From a virus, in the IMG/VR virus record IMGVR_UViG_3300036832_000686, positions 1-43,153 of that record: a DNA stretch of 43,153 bases. One strand, 5' to 3'. This document shows positions 1-7,124 of the stretch, piece by piece. A program made the position numbers and the translations under genes. The notes under the pieces are model-generated. The model had not been told where the DNA came from. It was given only the letters and a program-made list of their open reading frames with translations, and searched no databases. Every line of letters begins with the position of its first letter. Within the stretch, counting starts at the first letter, position 1.

Positions 1-154
1 TCATCCGATTCCGCTGTTCACCGGCGACATGGAGGGCAACGTCGACACGGCGTTCGACCGCTACGGGCGCGTGCGCTTTGTCAGCGACAAGCCCTTGCCC
101 GCGACGATCACCGCGGCCGCGATCAGCCTCGAAATGGATCAGGACGGTGCGTAG
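1..154 (+). CDS. Tail tubular protein B (T7 gp12-like), 3' end only
   Basis: The reading frame enters at base 2 and stops with TAG at 152-154, giving the last 50 residues of a nozzle-type tail protein. It was recognised by comparison inside the window: it matches the C-terminus of the complete gp12-like gene at 38978-41278 with only a handful of substitutions, sharing the motifs FTGDMEGNVDTA, LPATITAAA and the ending EMDQDGA. The rest of the gene lies outside the window. The next gene starts 8 bases before this stop, as it does in the downstream copy. Confidence 0.88.
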   Translation, partial: HPIPLFTGDMEGNVDTAFDRYGRVRFVSDKPLPATITAAAISLEMDQDGA

Positions 155-704
155 GCTGACGTTCTCGCGCCTCGAGGCGGCCGACATGCTCGCGCTGCAA
201 GCGGGGCGCGCGAACCGCGTCGTGTTCGGGATGCCCGTGGTCGCGACGCGCGAGGAAGCGCAAGCGATCGCGAGCGAGCGCATCGCCTGGGCCGCGCGCA
301 GCGGAGCGAAATTGTTGGCTTGCTTCGGCATCGTCGAGCATTTTGCCGGCGTGCACGGGCTCGCCTGGGCGATACTCGCCGATCGGCTTGGATCCGCGCA
401 TTTGCCGCTGACGCGCTTCGTCGCCGCCGAGATCGCCGCTTGCGGCCTGCCGCGCCTCGAGCTCCTCGCGCGCGGCCCCGACCTCGAGGCCTTGCTCGCG
501 AAGTGGCCCGCGCTGCCCGCGCTCGATAGCGGCCAGATGGTTGAGCTCGCCGCCATGCGGGCAACGCCTGAAATGCGCTGGGCCAAGCTGATCGGGATGC
601 GGCCCGCGCACGTCCTCAGATTCTACGGCGGCGCTGCCGAAACCTTCGTTTTGTTCGAACGGCTCGAGCCCGCCGCGCGCGCGCAAATGGGGGAGGCGGC
701 CTGA
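147..704 (+). CDS. Internal virion protein, T7 gp13-like (copy 1)
   Basis: A 185-residue protein starting at GTG 147, overlapping the preceding tail gene; the open frame runs further upstream, but GTG 147 is used because the second copy (41271-41828) begins at the same place with the same length. By position (after gp12-like, before gp14-like) it corresponds to T7 gp13. The central part (FGIVEHFAGVHGLAW, then LTRFVAAEIAACGLPRLE) looks like the GNAT-like fold of DUF2833 phage proteins, which carry no proven acetyltransferase activity. It ends with an FYGGAAETFVLFER segment that fits the last strand of such a fold. The stop overlaps the next start as TGATG, so translation is probably coupled. 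Family assignment is from pattern and gene order. Confidence 0.72.
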   Translation: MRRLTFSRLEAADMLALQAGRANRVVFGMPVVATREEAQAIASERIAWAARSGAKLLACFGIVEHFAGVHGLAWAILADRLGSAHLPLTRFVAAEIAACGLPRLELLARGPDLEALLAKWPALPALDSGQMVELAAMRATPEMRWAKLIGMRPAHVLRFYGGAAETFVLFERLEPAARAQMGEAA

Positions 705-1144
705 TGGATCCGGTAAGCGCAGGCCTGAAAGTCGCGGGCGGCCTGGTCAAAGGCATCGGCGGGATTGCCGCGGGGCGCCAGCAGCAACAGGCGCTCGTCG
801 AACAGGGCCGGCAGCAGAACATCGCCGGCAATCTGCAAGCGACGCGGATCCGCGAGCAGGCGCGGCGCGCGATCGGCGAACAGATCGGCGGGCAGTTTGC
901 CAATGGCTTCGAGGGGGGCAGCGGATCGGCGCTCGACGCGCTGACCGAAAGCCAGATCAATTCGACGCTCGACACCCTGCAAACCCGGCGCGATGCCGCG
1001 ACCAAGGCGGCGAGCCTTTACACGCAGGGCAACATGGCGCGCAAACAAGCGGGGTGGGATCTCGCGAGCAATCTCGTGGGCACGGGCGCCGATCTCTACG
1101 GGATGCACCAGGATTGGGCGCGCGCGCAGGCGCCGAGCGGCTGA
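704..1144 (+). CDS. Internal virion protein, T7 gp14-like (copy 1)
   Basis: A 146-residue protein with a short glycine/alanine-rich hydrophobic N-terminus (residues 5-23, a possible membrane-active segment) followed by a long Gln/Arg/Ala-rich stretch expected to be helical or coiled coil (about 24-115). In T7, gp14 leaves the capsid and forms the outer-membrane part of the DNA ejection channel; the same role is inferred from gene order, size and composition. It is joined by TGATG overlaps to genes on both sides. The copy at 41828-42265 is about four fifths identical, with most changes in the last third. Confidence 0.68.
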   Translation: MDPVSAGLKVAGGLVKGIGGIAAGRQQQQALVEQGRQQNIAGNLQATRIREQARRAIGEQIGGQFANGFEGGSGSALDALTESQINSTLDTLQTRRDAATKAASLYTQGNMARKQAGWDLASNLVGTGADLYGMHQDWARAQAPSG

Positions 1145-3162
1145 TGGCCGAGGAACAGATCTATGAGCCGCGCGTCGCGCCCGAACCGGCCGCCCCGATG
1201 CCGCTCGCGCGGCCCGAGGACTACGGCGCGCAGCTAGGCCAATCGCTCGGCCAGGCCGGCGATGTCGTCAACCGCGCCGCGCTCCAGCAATATACGCAGG
1301 ACCGCCAACTCGCCGCCGACCGCGAGCTCGCGCAATATGGCCTGAGCTCGGCCGTCGCCAAAGGCCAGGCCGACGAGCAGGCGCGCTACTTGCGCAACAA
1401 TCCGGCCGAGGGCGATCCCGACTATGGGCAGCACGTCGCGCAAATGCGCGACGCGCTCGAGCAGCAGGGCAGCGATCTCGTCAGCGGGATCAAAGAGGGC
1501 TCGGTGCGCCGGCACGCCGAGCAGGATTGGGGCAATTTCACCGGCACCATTTTGGGGCGCGAGGGCGATTTCGCCGAAAGCAAGCGCGTCGCCAACTATG
1601 TGCTCAACACCGGCGCGGCGCAGAACGTCTCGGCCAACACGATCCGCAATGCGCTCGATCCCGAACAAACGCTCAACAACGAGCTCGCCAGCGCCGACAG
1701 CCGGATTGCCGCAAGCCAGGTCGATCCCGAGCTCAAGAAAAAGCTCGCGCAGCAATTCTACCAGGCCGCCTATGGCTCGTACCTCGACCGGATCACGATG
1801 GGCTCGATCGGCGTCGATGGCGCGCAGGGCTCGCCGCCGAATCCGACGGCGACGATTGCGCTGATCGACAGCGGCAAGCTCGCGGGATCGGGGCTCACCC
1901 AGGATCAACTCGAGGCCGCGCGCAACCAGGCGTTCACCGAATTGCGCCGGCAACAGGCCGAGCTCCACCAAACCGACGCGGCCGAGAAAGCCCGGCTTGC
2001 CGATGACATGGGCGTCGCGCGCGCGCGGACCACGGCCGGGCTCCCCGTCACCAACCTGCCCGATCTGCGCGCGCGCGCCTTGAAGCTCGGCGACAATTCG
2101 ACGGTCGCCGACGTCGAGAACATGGCGCGCGACAGCGCGTTCCAGCACTCCTACGAGACGACCGAGCCCGCGCAGATCCAGCAGCGGATTACCGCCTTGC
2201 AGGCCGTCCCCGAGGCCAAGCGGACCGACGACCAGCACGCCGAGCTCAAATATCTGACCGAGCATCAGGAGACGCTCGCCTCGGGCTACAACGACGACAC
2301 GGCCGGATGGTACTTGAAGCACGGCGCCGGCGCGACCAAGCCGCCGCCGCTCGATCCGGCCGCGCTGACGCCGCAGGACTTGCAGCGCCGCGCCGACTGG
2401 CGGCGCCAGCGCTCGATCGCCGCCGGCCGCGACGTGCCGATGTTCACCAAGGACGAGGCCAGCCAGCTGCGCGCCAATGCCGAGGCGAACCCGCAGGGCG
2501 AATACCAGCTGGCCGAGCGGCTCTCGCACCTTGGCGGCCGCGAGGCGATCAACGCGGCGCGGTTCGTCGATCCGTCGAACGCGATGCTGCAACAATTGGT
2601 TGTCGTGCCGCCGGGGCGGATCGGGCTCGTCGGCGACGGCGCGGCGACGCGCAAGGAATTCCCGCAGCTGGTCGACGTCGGCGAAAACGAGGCGATGGCG
2701 CGCGACGAATTTTTGAGCCACGCCGGCAATGCCTTTGGGCTCCTGCCGCCCGCGCAAAGCAATGCCGTGTTCGAGATCGCGCGCAGCCTCTACGCGCGCG
2801 CCGCAATCAAGAATGGCTGGCAGAGCTTCCGGCCGAGCAATTTTACCCCGTTCATCGACGCCGCGCTCGACCAGCACATTGGCGACTGGAACGGCAGCAA
2901 GGTGATTCTGCCGTGGGGCTATGACGAGACGCGGTTCAACAAGCTGCTCGGCGGCTACGAGCCGAGCGCCAATACCCAGGTCACGCCCTACTATCCCAAC
3001 GGCCAGAAGATGACGGGCGACCAGCTGCGCCAATACACGCCGCGGCTTAGGCCTGATGGCTGGTATCAATTCATGGGGCCCGGCAACACCGTCGTCAAAA
3101 CCCGCAGCGGCGACGTGTTCAAATGGCAACCGTCGGCCGTGCCCAGGCCGGGGCAGCGATGA
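1144..3162 (+). CDS. Internal virion protein, T7 gp15-like (copy 1)
   Basis: A 672-residue soluble, largely helical protein rich in Gln, Ala, Asp and Arg, without signal peptide or membrane segment. ATG 1144 overlaps the previous stop (TGATG) and is conserved in the partial second copy at 42265. Length is close to T7 gp15 (747 residues), which builds the internal core and the periplasmic part of the ejection tunnel; the order gp13-14-15-16 supports the same role here. Conserved blocks shared with copy 2 include YTQDRQLAADREL, GDPDYGQHV, IKEGSVRRHA and NPTATIALIDSGKLAGSGLT. The stop overlaps the next start (ATGA). Confidence 0.7.
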   Translation: MAEEQIYEPRVAPEPAAPMPLARPEDYGAQLGQSLGQAGDVVNRAALQQYTQDRQLAADRELAQYGLSSAVAKGQADEQARYLRNNPAEGDPDYGQHVAQMRDALEQQGSDLVSGIKEGSVRRHAEQDWGNFTGTILGREGDFAESKRVANYVLNTGAAQNVSANTIRNALDPEQTLNNELASADSRIAASQVDPELKKKLAQQFYQAAYGSYLDRITMGSIGVDGAQGSPPNPTATIALIDSGKLAGSGLTQDQLEAARNQAFTELRRQQAELHQTDAAEKARLADDMGVARARTTAGLPVTNLPDLRARALKLGDNSTVADVENMARDSAFQHSYETTEPAQIQQRITALQAVPEAKRTDDQHAELKYLTEHQETLASGYNDDTAGWYLKHGAGATKPPPLDPAALTPQDLQRRADWRRQRSIAAGRDVPMFTKDEASQLRANAEANPQGEYQLAERLSHLGGREAINAARFVDPSNAMLQQLVVVPPGRIGLVGDGAATRKEFPQLVDVGENEAMARDEFLSHAGNAFGLLPPAQSNAVFEIARSLYARAAIKNGWQSFRPSNFTPFIDAALDQHIGDWNGSKVILPWGYDETRFNKLLGGYEPSANTQVTPYYPNGQKMTGDQLRQYTPRLRPDGWYQFMGPGNTVVKTRSGDVFKWQPSAVPRPGQR

Positions 3163-6100
3163 GCGGGCCGCTTTACAACGAGGCGCGCGGCGACGCCGGC
3201 GTGCCCGTGCCATCGGTGCCGAACCCGACGCCGAGCCTGTTTCATTTCGATTGGGACGCGACCCAGGCCAGCGCCGAGGAGGGCCGCAGCCGCGCGCCGG
3301 GACGGTTCAACGAGGAGCGCGATTCGCAGCTGGCCTATGCGGCGACGCAGCTGGCCCACGAAACCGGCCAGGCGCCCGACGCCTATTACATTCCGCTCTA
3401 TGGCGAGCCGACCGCCGGCCGCCCGCAGGTCGACGAATATCATTTCTGGCAGGACTACGCGAAGCAGCCGCAATCGGTGCGCGACCGGATCGGCGTGGGC
3501 AAGGATCGGACCGATTTCGACGAGCGCTTGCGCCAGCGCTTCCAGGGCGACAAGCAGGCGCGCGCGGTGCGCAGCGCCAAAGGCGGCGCGCTCGGCAACA
3601 TTGCCGGCGGCATCGCCGGCGGGCTCGCGGATCCGATCAACCAAATCGCGATGACATTGCCCGGCTTTGGCGAATGGTGGGCGACCAAGATGCTCGCCGA
3701 GGGCGGGGTCAATGCCGCGGCCGAAACGCTCGAGACGCCCTTGCAGATGGCCGAGCAGAAGCAGCAGGGCGGGCAGATGACGCTCGGCGAGGCCGCGCAG
3801 AACATCGGCGGCGCGTTCGCCGGCGGCGCCGCGCTCAAGGGCCTGCACCTCGCCGGCGGCACCGCGGTCGACAAGGCGCTCGAGGCCAGCCAACCGTGGC
3901 GCATGGCGCAAGCGCTGCGCGTGGCGACGCCCGAGGGCAAGGTCATGCCGCCCGATCACCTCGCCGCCGCCAACGTGCTCGAGCGCGGCGCCGAGATCGA
4001 CGCGACCAATCCCTATCAGGACACCTACACCGGGATCGGCACGCACCGCGAGAAGCTCGACCAGGCGCAACAGGCGGTTGCGGCGCTGCCCGTGGCGACG
4101 CCGGGACAGTTCGCGCTCGGCGAGCGCGGGGCGATGCCGGCCGCGGCGCCTGTGGTGCCCGTGCCGCCGCGCGCCGGCGCCGGATTCCTCAACCAAACGA
4201 TCGTCGATGGGCTCAAGGCGCGCGGCCTCAGCGATGGCCAGGCGCGCGGCGTCGCCGCCGGGATCCATGCCGAAAGCCGCGGCGATCCGGCGGCGCTCAA
4301 CCGCGACGGCGGCGGCGCCGGCGCGCTCGGCATCGGCCAGTGGCGCGGCGACCGCCAAGCCGAATTGCACCGCCGCTATGGCGCGAACCCGAGCCTCGAC
4401 CAGCAACTCGATTTTCTCGCCTGGGAGCTCCACGGCGGCGATCCCGGCGGCGCGCATGTGCTCGCCGAAAGCGATCCCGCGCGCGTGCTGCAAACCTATA
4501 TCCGCGATTTCATGCGCCCGCTCGAGGGACCGCAGACCGAGCGCGACCTCGCGGTGGGGATGGATGCGCTCGGCCGCGAGGGCGAGGCGGCGCCGGCCGA
4601 GGCGGCGATCGCCAGCGCCGAGCCGCCCGCGCCGCCGCCCGAGCTCGCCGAGCCGCCGGCGCTGCAAACCGAGGCGCCGCCGCCGGCGCCGCTTGCCGAG
4701 GAGCCCGCGGCCGGCGTGCTTGGCGAGCGGCCACCCGAGCCGGCACTGCCAGGCGCGGGCGAAGAACCTTTGGCCGTGCGCGATCAGGTCATGCGCGACG
4801 GGCTCGTGCCCGTGGTGCGGCAACTCGTCGGCGACCGCTCGCAATCGCTCGCCAATGTGCCGCGGCTTGCCGAGGATCTCGGCGTGTCGCCGGGCCAGCT
4901 GCACCGCGCGCTCGAGGAGCTCGTGACGAACGGCGAGCTCACCAGCAACCGCGAAGCGCTGCGCCTCGAGGCCGTGCGCAACGCGCGCGCGGCGAACGCG
5001 GCATCGGGCGCCAAGCGCAAGGGCACCGAGAAAATCACCGTGCGCGCGGCGCCGATCGACGAGAGCAAAGTCGTCTATCGCCGCAAGCCGGCCTCGATCG
5101 CGCGCGGCCCCGATGACATGCTGCAATTCATCGCGCGCCAGGGCGGGATCTCCGAGGACGGCTTGAACGAGGCCGGCCGCAATCTCGGCACCAAGGGGCA
5201 CGATCTCAAGGAAACGCACCAGCAATTCGTGCCCGGCCACGGGCCGCTGATCCGCAAGGCCGGCCACTCGCTCGATGACATGGGCGAAAAGCTCTGGGAT
5301 GCCGGCTATTTCGGGCCGCCCGACGTCACGCCGCGGCCGACCGAAAACGACGTGCTCACCAAGATCAACCAGGCGCGCGCCGGCGGGAAGATCTATTCGT
5401 TCCACGACGACGCGCCCCAGGCCGCGCCCAAGGCCAGCGATTTCGTGCCGCCCGATCCGGCGAAGATCGCGGCCGATACCGCGCACGCCGCCGATTGGGA
5501 AACCTGGGATCCCGTCGCGCGCGCGCTCGGCATCCCCGACAACCTGACGCTGCGCGAGATCGCGGAGACGCGCGAGATCATGGCGCGCGGCATCGGCGAT
5601 CTGCCACCGTTTGAAGGCGTCGAGGCGACCGCGACCGCCGAGGAGCTCGCGCCCTACTTGCAAGCCTTCGTCAATTCCGAGATAGGAACGGGCAATCGCG
5701 CGGTTGACGAGGATCTCAACGCCGGCGCGATCGACACCGAGGATCATACCTATGAGCACTATGCCGCTGCCGCCTCTGCCGGCGACGCCGCCGCCGACCG
5801 CGGCGGATCTGGACAACCTGCGCCAGAAGCTCCCGCTCCTCGAGAAGCTCTCGCAGGACAGCCGGGCGACACCGGAGACGCGCGAGCGGGCGAAAGTGTC
5901 GCTGGCGCGGGGCAAGCGGGCGCTGTTCCTGGCGGAGAGCGTTTACCCGGAGCTCAAAGCCCCGAGCTCCCCGGCGCCCGAAATCCCGATGGGCGCACCA
6001 GCGCCGAGCAGGATCTAGCCGAAGCCGCGGGCGAGCTCGGCCCGCAAATCATCGACGAGCAAGCCCTAAAGCAATTCGATGACCCAGGCGGCGAAGGCGT

Positions 6101-7124
6101 CGCCAAGGCCGGCGAGGATGCCTGGCACGATATTCGCGCGGCGCGAGAAGCGGCGCCCAAGCCGGCCAAGCGCGCGAAGGGCGATGAGAATCCCGTCGTG
6201 CGCCGCGGCGATCGGATCACGGTTTCCGAGGACACGGGCTATCTCAAGGCCGGCGAGAGCTACACGATCGACCGCGGCAACAAAAAAGAGGCCTATTTCC
6301 AGAACGAGCGCACGGGCGCCGGCACGCATCTTCAGAACTGGCAGATGAAGCAGGCGCTCGAGAAGGGCCACATCACGATCGAGCCGCCCGAGGCACCGAC
6401 GCCGGCGGCCGAAAAAACCAACATGACCCTAAGCGGCAGAGCCGAGAACGAGGCAAACGGCTACACGGCCGCCGACGTGCCGCCGATGACCGCGGGCATG
6501 CGCGCGACCGTCGAGCGGATCGACGGCAACCCCGGCAGTCAGGAGACAATTCTCGGCGCGATCGAGCGCGGCCTCATTCCCGATGGTGACATGCTGGCAA
6601 ACGGCTCGCCGCGATGGGCGCTCGAGAAGGGCTTTGCCGATATCGGGCCAACCGAGAGTGGGCGCAAAGGCCGCATTACCGACGCCGGCCGCGCCAAGCT
6701 CGCCGAGCTCCGCGGCGAAGCGCCGCCGGCCGAGGCGGCGCCGCCGCGCCTCGAGCCGCCAGCAGCCGAGCCCGCCGCAGCGGGGGAAGCCGCGCCGCCG
6801 CCGACGCTCGATCTCGGCGAACAGGTCGACCCGAACCTCGCCGCCAAGCAGCGCCAGGAGCTTGACCTCGCCGCGCAGCAGCCGCTTCGCGGCGGGCGCA
6901 AGACCGGCGCGGCGCAGGAAGAAACGCTTCCCGAAGGCCTGTTCGGCGGCAAGATCGAACCCGAGCTCCTCGATCAGCTATCGGCCAAAGGGCACGCGAT
7001 CGACCTTGGCGACGGCAAGGGCCTCAGGCCCGTCGAGGAGATCGACGCCGAGCTCGAGGCCGAGGCGAAAGCAATCGACACGATCGAGAGCTGCCTGTTC
7101 CCGATGAAGGGGGGCGCGCCATGA
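3159..7124 (+). CDS. Large internal virion protein with peptidoglycan-cleaving domain (T7 gp16 N-part-like)
   Basis: A 1,321-residue protein, start ATG 3159 overlapping the previous stop. Residues about 340-455 form a phage-lysozyme/transglycosylase-like domain: a helix ending in GIHAESRGD (probable catalytic Glu) followed by GALGIGQWRGDRQAELHRRYG, then an all-helical tail. This suits local opening of peptidoglycan during DNA entry, as done by T7 gp16. Residues about 540-605 resemble a winged helix (PRLAEDLGVSPGQLHRALEE). Ala/Pro/Glu-rich linkers lie at about 480-535 and 1,185-1,230. Between 5752 and 6018 this frame becomes low-complexity and loses GC at third positions, exactly where another frame looks coding (see the nested gene). 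A second gene at 7121 appears to carry the rest of the gp16 role. Confidence 0.72.
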   Translation: MSGPLYNEARGDAGVPVPSVPNPTPSLFHFDWDATQASAEEGRSRAPGRFNEERDSQLAYAATQLAHETGQAPDAYYIPLYGEPTAGRPQVDEYHFWQDYAKQPQSVRDRIGVGKDRTDFDERLRQRFQGDKQARAVRSAKGGALGNIAGGIAGGLADPINQIAMTLPGFGEWWATKMLAEGGVNAAAETLETPLQMAEQKQQGGQMTLGEAAQNIGGAFAGGAALKGLHLAGGTAVDKALEASQPWRMAQALRVATPEGKVMPPDHLAAANVLERGAEIDATNPYQDTYTGIGTHREKLDQAQQAVAALPVATPGQFALGERGAMPAAAPVVPVPPRAGAGFLNQTIVDGLKARGLSDGQARGVAAGIHAESRGDPAALNRDGGGAGALGIGQWRGDRQAELHRRYGANPSLDQQLDFLAWELHGGDPGGAHVLAESDPARVLQTYIRDFMRPLEGPQTERDLAVGMDALGREGEAAPAEAAIASAEPPAPPPELAEPPALQTEAPPPAPLAEEPAAGVLGERPPEPALPGAGEEPLAVRDQVMRDGLVPVVRQLVGDRSQSLANVPRLAEDLGVSPGQLHRALEELVTNGELTSNREALRLEAVRNARAANAASGAKRKGTEKITVRAAPIDESKVVYRRKPASIARGPDDMLQFIARQGGISEDGLNEAGRNLGTKGHDLKETHQQFVPGHGPLIRKAGHSLDDMGEKLWDAGYFGPPDVTPRPTENDVLTKINQARAGGKIYSFHDDAPQAAPKASDFVPPDPAKIAADTAHAADWETWDPVARALGIPDNLTLREIAETREIMARGIGDLPPFEGVEATATAEELAPYLQAFVNSEIGTGNRAVDEDLNAGAIDTEDHTYEHYAAAASAGDAAADRGGSGQPAPEAPAPREALAGQPGDTGDARAGESVAGAGQAGAVPGGERLPGAQSPELPGARNPDGRTSAEQDLAEAAGELGPQIIDEQALKQFDDPGGEGVAKAGEDAWHDIRAAREAAPKPAKRAKGDENPVVRRGDRITVSEDTGYLKAGESYTIDRGNKKEAYFQNERTGAGTHLQNWQMKQALEKGHITIEPPEAPTPAAEKTNMTLSGRAENEANGYTAADVPPMTAGMRATVERIDGNPGSQETILGAIERGLIPDGDMLANGSPRWALEKGFADIGPTESGRKGRITDAGRAKLAELRGEAPPAEAAPPRLEPPAAEPAAAGEAAPPPTLDLGEQVDPNLAAKQRQELDLAAQQPLRGGRKTGAAQEETLPEGLFGGKIEPELLDQLSAKGHAIDLGDGKGLRPVEEIDAELEAEAKAIDTIESCLFPMKGGAP
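5752..6018 (+). CDS. Small gene nested in another frame inside the gp16-like gene
   Basis: An 88-residue frame fully inside the 3159-7124 gene. It begins with ATG 5752, eight bases after a good ribosome binding site (GAGGA, 5739-5743), and ends with TAG at 6016-6018. In this frame nearly every third codon position is G or C, the genome's coding signature, whereas the host frame loses that bias here. The product is balanced and helical: a proline-rich start (MPLPPLPATPPPT), then a charged segment (LDNLRQKLPLLEKLSQDSR, then TRERAKVSLARGKRALFL), then a proline-rich end. No family recognised. Alternatives are a pair of compensating frameshifts in the large gene, or a former separate gene whose neighbours became fused. 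Confidence 0.55.
   Translation: MSTMPLPPLPATPPPTAADLDNLRQKLPLLEKLSQDSRATPETRERAKVSLARGKRALFLAESVYPELKAPSSPAPEIPMGAPAPSRI

Larger units (their letters stand above)
1..2020 (+). repeat. Left copy of a diverged ~2-kb terminal repeat
   Basis: Collinear with 41125-43153 (offset 41,124 bases at 147 and 704, 41,121 at 1144). It contains the end of the nozzle gene and the gp13-, gp14- and part of the gp15-like genes. It is not identical to the right copy, so it is not a simple direct terminal repeat. Confidence 0.85.

Noticed and set aside
1-2020. Direct terminal repeat or circular-assembly overlap
   Set aside because: The two end copies differ in roughly one base in ten or more and contain small indels, so they are homologous but not the same molecule end.
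3066-5915. Long antisense frame (949 codons) opposite the gp15/gp16-like genes, and similar ones at 1234-3213, 9523-11280 and 38966-40783
   Set aside because: All lie opposite well-supported virion genes, lack ribosome binding sites and have the low-complexity composition of shadows.
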